Assembly: GCA_028564705.1 (NCBI GenBank)
Contig: JAPXFQ010002633.1
Location: 1,736,331 to 1,800,330, forward strand
Length of the DNA stretch: 64,000 nt
Source: Apricaphanius iberus
Taxonomy: Eukaryota; Chordata; Actinopteri; Cyprinodontiformes; Aphaniidae
Direction: 5' to 3'
The first letter of the stretch is position 1, and each line of letters starts with the position of its first letter. Under the pieces are notes generated by a model. It saw only the letters and a program-made list of their open reading frames with translations, made no database searches and was not told the DNA's origin. Positions 23,684 to 34,186 of this stretch are shown here, piece after piece. The translations under genes were made by a program, and so were the position numbers.

Positions 23684-24475
23684 GTGATTCACTAAGCATA
23701 AAAATTTTTGCACCGGCTATTTTAGCGTCTATTTTTTGCACTTCTGAAAAGCATGTCTTAATTTTGCGCTACCACATTCAACATGAATTTATTATTGACA
23801 AACAAAAATTTCATTCACACACAATATAAACTAAGTAATGAACACTCTAAAGGTCATAAACCTGAGAGTTATGTAAATATTTACCTGTTTTTCCCCCAAA
23901 GACGCATCATAACTCACTGCGCTCACATCCTGTCTCCACCTGGTAAAGATGCGCTGACCGCAAATCATCACAGTGGATCCTCATTAGTTTCTTACATAGT
24001 GGTATACCTTCCTGGAGTCCAATTAATAAAATGTAGGAATCATATACAATACCACAATGATAATTGTCATTATAAATTACATTTTAAAAACGAAATTCAG
24101 ACATGGTGCTGTTTTAATCATTCTAACTCTACAATACGATGTGTGCATGCAGCAGAGAGCAGCACATGTACACCGCATGAATTACATTTATTACTGAGAA
24201 ACGAAAAAAACATAATTCACAGCATTTTAGCCGAATTTTTACAAAAGACATATCATGGATCCATGCACATTATTCCTCCTCTCTCTAGCTGTGGTGCAGC
24301 TCGCATTAGCGGCTGCAAACTCTTCATTTGAATACTGCTACTTGTGCCTGTTGAGAATTCCTCACACAATTTTTGTAAATCACCAGCAAATTAAGGAAAA
24401 TCCACTTGCGCAAATGTTTAGTGCTGCACGCAATTTTGCGGTCATTATCGGGAATCTTGATGAATCATTCCCTTA
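23684..24475. mobile_element. Possible non-autonomous DNA transposon (Harbinger-like ends)
   Basis: The left side tgattcactaagcataaaaa and, inverted, the right side tgattcatcaagattcccga share a TGATTCA(C/T)(T/C)AAG core. GATTCA-type ends occur in fish Harbinger elements. Inside, a frame at 24255-24488 starts with the hydrophobic stretch MDPCTLFLLSLAVVQLALAA, but no domain is recognisable. Boundaries and superfamily are tentative. Confidence 0.33.
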
Positions 24476-24584
24476 TTGTTTTAGTTGAGTTAGTATTTTA
24501 GTAACTTTGTTGTTTTTGATATTTTAACAGAAAACTTTAATTCATTTTAATATTAAACATTTATATAATGGAAATAAGCTTTTT

Positions 24585-24698
24585 CTGTGATGGACTGGCG
24601 ACCTGTCAAGGGTGTACCCCGCCTCTCGCCCGTTGACAGCTGGAGATAGGCACCAGCACCCCCGCGACCCATAAAGGATTAAGCGGTTAAGAAAATGG
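24585..24698 (+). mobile_element. 5'-truncated SINE with perfect 17-bp TSD
   Basis: Identical direct repeats atggaaataagcttttt at 24568-24584 and 24699-24715 flank a 114-bp insert that begins ctgtgatggactggcgacct and ends gaaaatgg. Apart from one substitution (cca to caa) and tail length, it matches the copy at 1799-1920. The similarity implies two recent insertions from one source. Confidence 0.87.
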
Positions 24699-24959
24699 AT
24701 GGAAATAAGCTTTTTTAGGTTTATTCCAGACATATGTGCAGTGTCTTGCTGTCCAAAAACACTAGTACCTCAGCCTTAGAAGGCAGGTATTTATATATAA
24801 TATCTGACTCTAAAAATCATTTGGCTATTAGTTTTCTGGTAATCAGGTGGTAGCCCGACTTGATAATTTTGAAATAAATAATACATTTTGTTAATTGCCT
24901 GCAGCATTTATGAAATTATTTATAGCAAAAACAAAACCTATTGTTGCACAACAATACAG

Positions 24960-25500
24960 TACAGATTCTCATTTCTCTTACAGCAACATGTTGCTGATGA
25001 TGAAGTTGATGGAGTGGAGGATGGAATCCAAACCCCCTGCAGCTAACCTGAAGCAATCCAGTGCTTTTGAGTCTCTCCTTGGGGAAGCCTGCTGACCTAG
25101 CTAGGATAGTTAGAAAAGCACTGAAAACTGAAGAAAAGGTAAAATGGGAAATGGCCAGTACTTGTATAGCGCTTTACTTAGTTCCTACGGACCCCAAAGC
25201 GCTTCACACGACATTCAGTCATTCACCTACTAATGCACACATTCACAAACTGGTGATGGCAATAGAAGACGGTAGAAGACAAGAGTGAAAGTACAAGGCA
25301 GGGAGATCTGAAGCACTGCAGGACAATTTTATGGCCTGGTGGAGTCAGAAAGAAAAAGAGTTTTGTCTTTTGGCCCGCTTGGCAAAGCGATATCGCTTTG
25401 GTCTCTGGGACCAGTGTTACATTGAAGAGGGTTTTTCAATTACAGGTGATATAATCATTGCAAAAAAGCTGCCATTCCGAAAGAGCCTGTTAGTCTGCTG
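24960..25500 (+). pseudogene. hAT transposase C-terminal pseudogene
   Basis: The best segment, about 25300-25490, reads DNFMAWWSQKEKEF, LLARLAKRY and, after a scrambled stretch, GFSITGDIIIAKKLPFRKS. This is the hAT dimerisation domain (W-W, F-P-x-L-A-x-L-A-R-x-Y, then E-R-x-F-S-x-A-G-D-I-I). Upstream, SSAFESLLGEA (about 25050-25090) and ADLARIVRKALKTEEKV (about 25093) belong to the preceding linker, in shifted frames. A dispersed repeat at about 25150-25285 has inserted between linker and dimerisation domain. The catalytic core is not visible. A source protein of this type would cut and paste hAT elements such as those ending in TAGGGATG or CAGTGTTGGG. Confidence 0.7.
25150..25285 (+). repeat. 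Dispersed repeat inserted in the hAT pseudogene
   Basis: The block tgtatagcgctttacttagt, followed by aaagcgcttcacacgaca and cacacattcacaaactggtg, recurs in diverged form at 44185-44300. It is a common fish interspersed repeat of unresolved class and interrupts the hAT frame. Confidence 0.5.
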
Positions 25501-26085
25501 CTTTTCATGCAGAATAATCTTTCAATTCCCAACTAATGGTGGTAGAAAGCAGGATGTCATTGTTAATCAGGTTTTAGTTCCAGTTCATTACCATTTGCAA
25601 TTGCAATAGTAAAAGCCTTACTATTTTAAGTTTAAAATGTCCACTTTAAAATGTCCTATTTACATGTTCACACTTTATTGGCACTTTAATTTTTAGTCTC
25701 CTGAGTTCTTAAAGATTTTACACAAGACTGTTTCCACAAGACAAACATTTGCTTGTTAAGGTTTTGTATCAGACATTTTTATTTGCTTACGGTAAAATGA
25801 GCTATGTTACTTTTAAGACAGTAATCAGCTACTAATCTGTCTGGTAATGTCTTTGTCATTCACATTACTAAACAAAATAAACAGCATATGTATTTAACTG
25901 TGGAAAACCAAAATTCTCAAGATTAAATAAATCACACACCTTATCTTCACATGCTAATCTGTACATCTTAGCATGTTATGCTTGCAATGCATGTTATTCT
26001 GTATTTGTCTATTATTTATTTATTTAGACATTTATATCATACAGTTTAATTCATTTATTTGGATGAATTCTTTTTTTTAAATAAT
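25501..26085. other. AT-rich stretch, no gene seen
   Basis: Contains no motif, terminal repeat or tandem array that I can support. Confidence 0.55.
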
Positions 26086-26098
26086 AATACATAAGGGA

Positions 26099-26474
26099 AT
26101 GTGGGAGGAAGCCGGAGTACCCGGAGGGAACCCACGCATGCACGGGGAGAACATGCAAACTCCATGCAGAAAGACCCCGGGCCGGGATACGCACCCACAA
26201 CCTTCTTGCTGCAAGGCAACAGTGCTAACCACTGCTCCACCATGCAGCCACATTCCAAAAACATGACTGTCACATTAATTGATCACTGTAAATTGTCCTC
26301 AGGTGTCAGTGTGTGCATGGTTGTTTGTCCTGTCTGTCTGTCTGTCATGCCCTGTGATGGACTGGCGACCTGTCCAGGGTGTACCCTGCCTCTCGCCCGT
26401 TGACAGCTGGAGATAGGCACCAGCACCCCTGCGACCCATTAAGGATTAGGCGGTTAAGAAAATGGATGGATGGG
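26099..26474 (+). mobile_element. tRNA-derived SINE with 13-bp TSD and inverted 5' half
   Basis: Direct repeats aatacataaggga at 26086-26098 and 26475-26487 flank a 376-bp insert ending in atggatggatgg. The right part (about 26257-26474) is the usual 3' body in forward orientation. The left part (about 26099-26256) reads as tRNA-like head and body only on the minus strand: a box A-like tggagcagtggttagcactg and a degenerate box B near gtgggtgcgtatcc. In the family as I know it, head and 3' body lie on the same strand. The copy therefore seems to carry a 5' inversion, the typical outcome of twin priming during retrotransposition. Confidence 0.8.
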
Positions 26475-26625
26475 AATACATAAGGGATAATGCCTGAGGA
26501 GTTGCCCATAATCAGTAAATAATGGACGACGCTGAGCCGTGAACCCGACGGTTGCTTCAGCGAAATCCATTATTTTCTGATAATGGACACCTCGAAGGGC
26601 ATTATCCCACTTATACCATGGTCAA
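26475..26625. repeat. Foldback repeat (about 55-bp arms)
   Basis: Left arm from taagggataatgcctgagga through cataatcagtaaataatgga and right arm tccattattttctgataatg through gggcattatcccactta are imperfect inverted copies around a centre near 26545 (gaacccgacggttgc). The preceding SINE inserted at the tip of its left arm. It may be the terminus of a larger DNA element that continues toward about 27000. Confidence 0.65.
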
Positions 26626-29070
26626 TTACGAAAGAAAGAAATATTTAATCAGTTAATAATACTTTAATGTGTTTAGAGTTAAAATTGCGAGGGTTTTTAT
26701 TTTCATAATTTGAGCGCACTATTTAATATCTCCGATATACAGGCGTTGCCAAGCAATGTGGCCACAGTGACCCAACCGTAGCAGTTGATCAGTGATGGGA
26801 ATTGAGATGATGTTATCATTTCAGAAGGCCAGTGCGATGAGTGAACTGTAAAATAATGTTGAGTCTCCGTTATATATAATAATAATATATAATACTTTTG
26901 GACCGGCATCAGGCAATTTGACGAGACGCCTTTCCGTGGTGTACATTATCACTTTTTAATGTACACCCTCCAGCTAATCAGAATCAAGTATTTACCCAGA
27001 TATAGCTTGGGTTAATGTCCCAATAACAGTCTATTGGTACGGACAGCACTGCCATGTTCTGTCGGCTGTTTGGTAACTCTGCCTAACATGTCTTATGAAA
27101 TAAATTGTACCAACATTCCTGGGAGAGGGATTGGTCCACAGAGCCATCTTTAATCACTTATATTTCATTGGAATTGTTGTTGAATGTATAAATAATAATA
27201 GTATATTGGACATCTACACAGTCTTGGTTTTAAAGTAGCAGCTCAAAAAAACTGTCTTTGATTAATCCTAATATTTTAGAATAATTGCCTAATCCTAAAT
27301 CTTTTTCTAATCCTAATATTGGAGGAGCATTACCTAACCATAACTTGTTAATTTTTCTAATCCTACTTTTCGGGAATCAGTGGCTAAAACTAACGTGATC
27401 CATCTGTTCAACACTTTTTTTAAAAAGGACAGCTGTAAACTCAGCTGCTGCTGATTTCTATTACCAGAAGCACACAACAGTAAAACAAAAACAAATGCCT
27501 TTTAAACATACAGAGGCAGAGAGTGTTTTTGGATGTCAGGTAAATTTAGTAATTGTGTGTTGTGTGTCCATGCAGTATTTGGCTGCTCATTTGGGAAAGG
27601 ATGTGTATGTGCTGCTGGTAGCTGGTCTCAGTGTCTGACCCCAGAAAACGCTCTCACGTCATTTTTTGGAGCTGTCACAATCAACCTATGTGGTCGTTTT
27701 AATCTGCGGACATGTTGCATGTTGATTGAATCATGATAATCGGTTTCAAATCTGAGCATCAGAGTCTAATCAATTCTTGAAATTTGAATCAATACCCAAC
27801 TCTATGCTTCACATTTTAAATTTTCATGTCCCAATCCATGTCAGCATCAGCAACACATAAATGTTGATGGCAGTAACGCACTTCATCGTTCTGTGCCAAA
27901 CGCAGAGCAACACTAGCCTGAACCACGGCTAATGTCTTTTATGGATGTGAGGAATACAGCTGTACAATGTTTCAAGCTTCAGAAGTTTCCAGCTTCAGGT
28001 AACGTCATAGAGACGTTGGGGTAAACTGGCCAATCACCATGCAGCTCATTTAATATTGTACTGGTCAAGTGGATGGGAAAAAACATTCTTTCCATCGTAT
28101 GGCTATATATTTGGGTTGCTTTGGCTATTATTCTGTCCATCTAAACTTTCACTGGTTTCCTTCATATGCTAAATAAGAATTTTCTCTATGTATACACTAT
28201 GTGATATGCAGAGCCCTTCCTGCATGTATTTTATCTATAGGCAGGTCTGTTCATGTATTTAATTCCCTGCAGCTCATGCAGATTTAACGGCTAATTAAAA
28301 TTTTGGAAGACCTTTGCATCTCTGATGGTATTTTTCACAGTTCTCCTTGAATTTTATTGAATCTTCACCTCCAAGCACAGAAGGGAACGAGAAAAAGGAG
28401 AACTCGCAAGAAAGTTTAAGGGAAACCGTGCATATAGAAAATGTATAAAGAACAAAACTGCATAGCAGGGGAAATGAGAAAAGAGAGAGATTAATGAGTT
28501 AGAGAGCAGAACAGAAGAAATCTGATACTGGCAGAAAACAACACATGAGCTGTGTTGTGATGGTTGAGTTAAGAAACACAAAACCTTTAAAGTAATCTGA
28601 GCGATATATTTAAATGCTGACATTTATATTTTAACATCAAATAAAACATGACTGTGAAAAAGACAATGGATACGAGTTTATTCCTTTGCTTAATGGGTGG
28701 AATGCTCACTCCCAGTATTGGCAAAGTCTGGTGTTTATCTTCTAGAAATGTATTTTAGACATGTGCAGCCGAAGTCCTGCCACCATTTCAACTTGAGGTT
28801 ATTATTGTCAATTTAGTGATGTGTACAATAGAAGTGGAATTGTTGGCATGGCTTCAGCCAAGGTTTTAAGCAGACTGCAGATCTACTTTGTGAGTAAACA
28901 CCAGGTGGCACAGTTTCAAAGGAGGGAAACTTAAATTATTGTGCCATTCTGCTGAAGATCAGTGTTTGAATGGGACGGCAAATTGATTGTAATTGGGCCC
29001 CCTTCATTGCTGTATCTTTTATGTCTTCTTTTGAACGAAATTGTTGACTTTTGTATGCAGGACCAAAACT
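26626..29070. other. AT-rich stretch, no gene seen
   Basis: A local direct repeat (taatcctaatatt units, 27262-27365) and a small AT run near 26870-26895 are the only structure. A 67-codon Cys-rich frame at 27533-27736 has no family match that I know. Confidence 0.5.
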
Positions 29071-29076
29071 GACATA

Positions 29077-29290
29077 AACTGACATATATATATATATATA
29101 TTTTTTTTTTCCTATTACTTTTACATACATTTCTGTCAAGAAAAAAACATATATTTTGTTTTTCATTTTTCTAATTACATGCATTTTTATCAAAAAAAAT
29201 AATACATGTGTTTTTCCTTTTCCTTATACATGCATTTCCTTCGCAAAAAGTAATACGTTTGTTTTAAGATTTCCTTTTACATGCATTTTA
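29077..29290. repeat. (TA)n run plus degenerate 50-57 bp tandem array
   Basis: After a short (TA)n and a T run, four diverged units share ttacatgcattt followed by an A-rich run and a T-rich run (near 29120, 29175, 29227 and 29277). It looks like an old minisatellite. Confidence 0.6.
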
Positions 29291-29371
29291 TGGTGGCCCT
29301 GAAGGGTCACAGCACACAATTTAAGAAAACACATGCAAAAAGACAAAACACAAGCAAATTTAGAAAAACGA

Positions 29372-29575
29372 CCCGAAAAAAAAAAAAAAAAACAATTTTT
29401 GTTTTTTATTTTTTTATGTGTTGTGTGATGAGATATTAGCAGCGCATTTCTTATATATTGTGGTGTGGCTTATTTTGCAGCGTTTTTTTAGGTGTTGTGT
29501 GGTGGTTTATTAGCAGCATTTTTTTTAGGCGTTGTGTGGTGGTTTATTTGCAGCATTTTTTTTTAGGTGTCTACC
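29372..29575. repeat. Poly-A run and about 50-55 bp tandem repeat
   Basis: A run of about 18 A residues is followed by three to four units of the type ggtgttgtgtggtggtttat, then a gcagcattttttttag spacer (near 29412, 29464, 29491 and 29527). Units vary by a few bases. Confidence 0.65.
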
Positions 29576-32500
29576 TGTCAAGAAGTTGCTGGCACACCGC
29601 ATGCGTCATGATATGACAGACCCACTCCTCTCGGATCAAAACAGAAAACATGCTCTGACTGCTGCGCTGCGCTCTCACAGAAAATGCTGAAGTGTAAATG
29701 CACTATTATCCCAAGTTTCAAGTTGCAGAAATCTCCTGCATTTATGTAGCAGCTACCTGATACCAACAAGTCAGTTAAAATATCCTGAAATCTAGAGCAA
29801 GCGGTCAAGAGTGCACATAGAAACGCATGCGGGTGAGACAGACTTTTACGCTACAGAAGCAAGTGGTTGAAGCTTCATATAGTTGCAGACTAAAAAAAGA
29901 TTATAAATCAAAATGCCTTGAAATTATTCTTATTCATTAATCATTTTAAGCTTCAGATAACAGGCCTATTTGACCGGAGTTTCAAACATTTGTACATTAA
30001 ATTTAAAAAACCTGCTGGTCACGTTTTCCGGTGCTAGTTTTTTCTACTGGAAATATGTCAGGCTTAATCGGGTTCAGGTTTGAATAAGCTGTCAATCAAA
30101 ATATACTCTTTGGGCTCGGGCTGAACTCTCTCAGTCTCGAGTTGGGCCCAACTTTTAAGGTCCGATTACAACTCTACTGTGCTACTGTGTAACTTTTAGT
30201 GACTTGTTTTATTGGGGGTATTGTTATTTTTTCATTAGAGTACAGACTATTTTAATTTCATCATGCCTCAACTCACCTGTACATAGATTTAGTAATCAGA
30301 AGTCAAAATTTCCCAATTTCCCTTAAGTAAACACAGATGAAACTCTCCGGTTCATCAAGTCACCACCAATGCTCTTATTGTGAATGTTTACACAACTACT
30401 CCGCTAATGAACTTAATCTTATCAATTCAAAGCAAACAAGTCAATAATAAAATACTCACTTGTCACTAATGTGCAGAGACTTGAGCTGTCATGTTGGTGC
30501 ACAACTCTATCTCAGATGCAGTCTGTCAAGCTGATAAGTGAGGAGAACTGAACTCAGGGTGGGGTGACTTTTAGGATAAATGAGCTATTTTGTGTACATA
30601 AAAAAACAAAAAAACATAGGTCTTAATTCTATAAATTAATTAAATCACGTTAAAGCATTAATTTTGACAACCCTACTAAAATTATTATACTTCCAGCAGG
30701 CTGTTTTCAGGGAACGGCCATGTCGGTGTACTCTGAAGGAGGATGCATATTTGCGAGACTCCAAAATATCGATACCACGGGTACAGAATATCTCATTTAG
30801 AGACCAGTTTTTGTATTGATTAATATCTAAGTATCAATTATTTTGACAACCCTAAAAGATAATACAACAGTGTAAAAGCAATAGCGTGGCCAATTTAGTA
30901 ATTTATCTGGTTTCATCAATCCATTATTTATACCATGTACACCCTGAACAGGACACCAGTCCATCGCAGTTATATGGTTTCATTTCTTAATAGAAATGTC
31001 TTCTCAATGGTTAATAGAAACTTTTTTGTCATCACAGCGGTTAAAGCCTAACCAGCTTTTTGCATATTTCCTCTGGCATTTTGACAATTAACCTTTAGTG
31101 ATGAGCTTCAAGTTGTTGAGGTTGATCAACCCTCTTACCATCACCCTCAACAGGGTTGAATTTGGCAGGGGAACTCCAGCTCTGGAATGGCCACCCTTTC
31201 TTGTAAAGCGCAGCTTGTTTTTGCTAGCTCAGGAATTGACCTTGGCTGTAGCTTTGACAAGGATCTTTGCTTGCACTGTAGTGAAATCTTTGGCATGAAA
31301 TGGCACTGCAGTAAAATGCTTGAGATGCAGTCACTATGGTGAAATAGCATGCATTCGAAAAGAATAGCTGCAATGAGGAGGGCTCTGGGACTTTGTTGAA
31401 CATAACAGCCACAGTGGCAGTGAATTTTCACCTCATCTCAAAGGCCTCTGGTACCAGGTAGTCCATGATGCCAACGTTTAACACATATTCTATTGTCAAA
31501 ATGATTAACATTGGATCACTCAAACACAGGCTCATAGCTGGATGAGAGAATAAACTACTATCAAAATTTAGGAAAAACATGGATGTTCTTTCAGCATATC
31601 CAAAATCACCATAATCAAGGCAAAAGGCTATGATTACACAAAAATAGAAAAAACTATAAAACAAGGCAAACAAAATATTGATTTGAGATTTTTCATTGTT
31701 TTAGAATTACTATAAAACAGTTTGCACAAAAACTATGGAGCTCATAAAAATATACAAATAAATTATAAACAGATCTGTAATCAGAGTAATTTTCTCTGAG
31801 TGATATCGCTCTCACTATTCTGTAAAAAGACTTTCAAAGGATAGTGACAAGGTTTTAAAAATAGTTAATTTTCTTAGTTCAGACAATTCTCCTCCATTGA
31901 TGAATTATAATGTAGCTGTAATGGAGCTATAGTTCTTTAACAAGGAAAACCAGAAAGCAGATCTTTACGGTCATCTATTTGGTTTTTTGGTAGTGACAAA
32001 TTTAGCAAAAAACTCATATACAAACAAAACAGGACACAGAACTGAAACACACACAGTTTTTACAGAAGAAAAAATATTTACATCATGTACAATAGTTACA
32101 AAAACAGAGTACTATACAGCAATTAAGGTTAAGTACAGATAATGTAGCAAACCCAGGTTGTAGTGTGGAAACAGAGCAGGTTACTGAAAATATTTAAATA
32201 ATTAGAATATTTAGAAAAAAATGAAAAGTGCGAAGACTTGTGTGAAGACGGAGTTTACAGGCTTGTGACAAAAATGATCTCCGTACGTTGTGATGTTAAG
32301 GAATAAAATGCATTAATCCTTGGGACAGACAGCTCAGGTTTTAGAAAGACAATGACTTATGTATGTAAAAAATGAAAAAGGGTCACTAGGCCCTTCTGGG
32401 AGACACTGAAGTTGCTTCATCACCCAGGTGCATCATGATTCACCCTCAGCGCAGCTATTTAAGCACACTCTTGTTGTATGGAAATATTTGCTCCTAATTT

Positions 32501-33454
32501 GAACAAATTGTTCCCTTTTATTCCAGAGTACCGTATTTTGAAAAAGCATGTGTGTTCAAATCCTTTAATGGAAAATGGAATACGTGTGCAAAAAACAAAA
32601 TACACAATAAAGCAGCGCACTTCTGGGTAGATGCTAACGAAAATGTTAGTGTCCCTCCCCACCTTACCTTGTACTTGTACATGCTTCTTGATGTTCCTGT
32701 ACATATATGGTGAGTTTTAGTATATCAACATCCAATGATTAAAATACAGCTTTTTTATTATCCAAAGTCTTATTTGAAATGTAAGTTTGTGTTCATTGTA
32801 CTTTTTTATCTTTTTGTATTTGTTTGGTGATGAAAACAACAAACCTGAGATTTCACCTTCCAGGAAAGACTGTTGAAGAAACTTGTTTTCAGTGATCCCA
32901 AGTATCTGGTTCCATCATGTATTTTTCTATATATGCTTTCATTAATCTAACACATGTAAGAGATATTAATATTGTAAAACTTTGTTATATCAGTCTGCTC
33001 TCCAAACACTCTTAACTTTACAACTGTCTGTTAATCTCCTTCCCATATTCCACAGCATAATTTTCATCTATCTGTGGGCTCTCCATTACATTTTTCACAC
33101 CTCCCACTAGTTCGCAACACTCCCTTTGATCTTGCCTGTGTCATTTCTTCTCTTTTTGCCCCAACAGCATGTCTTCTGTTAATCATTTCTTCTTATCGGT
33201 AGCTTTGTGATCTTCAGGATAATCACTTGGTGTCAAAACTTCCTGCTGCAACTGGCAATCACATCATGCCTTGTTAACACTGAAGATGATGAATCCATAA
33301 TCACTACAACTCGAATTACCACGCAGTTTAAGCAACAATTAGAATAAAGAAAATGTTCATTTTTATTTTCATTTTCGGTATTATAAACGTAGTTTTTACA
33401 AATTGTAGCCCAATTTAACTTTTACATTACCTTTTTTCCATAAACTACAAGAAG
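29576..33454. other. Long stretch without recognisable genes
   Basis: About 30040-30180 holds a GC-richer dispersed-repeat-like block (gggctcgggctgaac). The motif ttttgacaaccctac/a recurs at about 30664 and 30843 as possible element ends. A short piece at 30930-30966 (tacaccctgaacaggacacc) is an antisense SINE-related fragment. No coding signature was found. Confidence 0.5.
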
Positions 33455-33794
33455 TAGGGATGCAACGATACCACTTTTTTAAAAACCGATACAATACCAA
33501 TACTTAAATCTAAGTACTTACCGATACCGAGTACAGTGATACTTCTACCACACAACAACTTGCAATGAGTTGGAAGACATGTTTTATCTTCTACTCTTCT
33601 CAAATTATGGTGAATTAGATACAATTAAAATATTAATAACAAATGACCACAAAACTTACATCTCAGGTGAAAACTAATATTTTTCTGAGACTATTGCAGA
33701 CTTTCCACATTTTAAAGGTATCTGTTAACTAACGATACAATTACCAGTATATTATAACAGTATCGGCCTCAATATCGGTATCGGTGCATCCCTA
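33455..33794. mobile_element. hAT-like MITE, 340 bp
   Basis: The end tagggatgcaacgatacc and, inverted, tagggatgcaccgatacc match at 17 of 18 positions. The interior is AT-rich with repeated ccgatac/gtatcgg motifs near both ends. The flanking 8-mers agree only weakly (acaagaag and ttaagacg, 5 of 8), so the duplication has decayed. TAGGGATGCA-type ends fit hAT elements. Confidence 0.72.
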
Positions 33795-34079
33795 TTAAGA
33801 CGTATGTTCTTTGTTAGTTTACCTTATGAAACATCAAATAAAACTATTATATTTGATAATTGGTAAAATAACAGTGACATGATTACTTAAAAATCCGAAC
33901 CAAATCAACTTCCTCCCAGCTGTTTAACAATTATAGTCAACCCAGAACGTCCAGATTTTCCTATCTCAGGAAAAAAAAAAGTGTAATATGCAATATAAAT
34001 CTAGTAGTCTATTTTTTTATATCTATCCCACATGATGTAAATATTTTTTTCTTTTTCATCTGTAAAAATTATGCGTATT

Positions 34080-34186
34080 TCCCTTTTGTGTCCTGTTCTG
34101 TTTGTACGTCTGTTTTTTGGCTGCTGTTACGACCAAATCTCCTCTTGTGGGACGATTAAAGGATTATTCTATTCTATTCTAAAATT
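34080..34186 (+). repeat. LINE 3'-tail fragment ending in (ATTCT)n
   Basis: The piece tcctcttgtgggacgattaa then ggattattctattctattct is typical of LINE 3' ends with pentamer tails. There is no coding part. Confidence 0.45.

Noticed and set aside
23783..24331. A 182-codon plus-strand frame
   Set aside because: Low-complexity composition, no domain, and it spans a region with transposon-like ends. A chance frame is the simpler reading.
26150..26256. A tRNA-like stretch on the minus strand (box A and box B-like)
   Set aside because: It is the tRNA-derived head of a SINE with a degenerate box B and no complete cloverleaf, so it was not called a tRNA gene.
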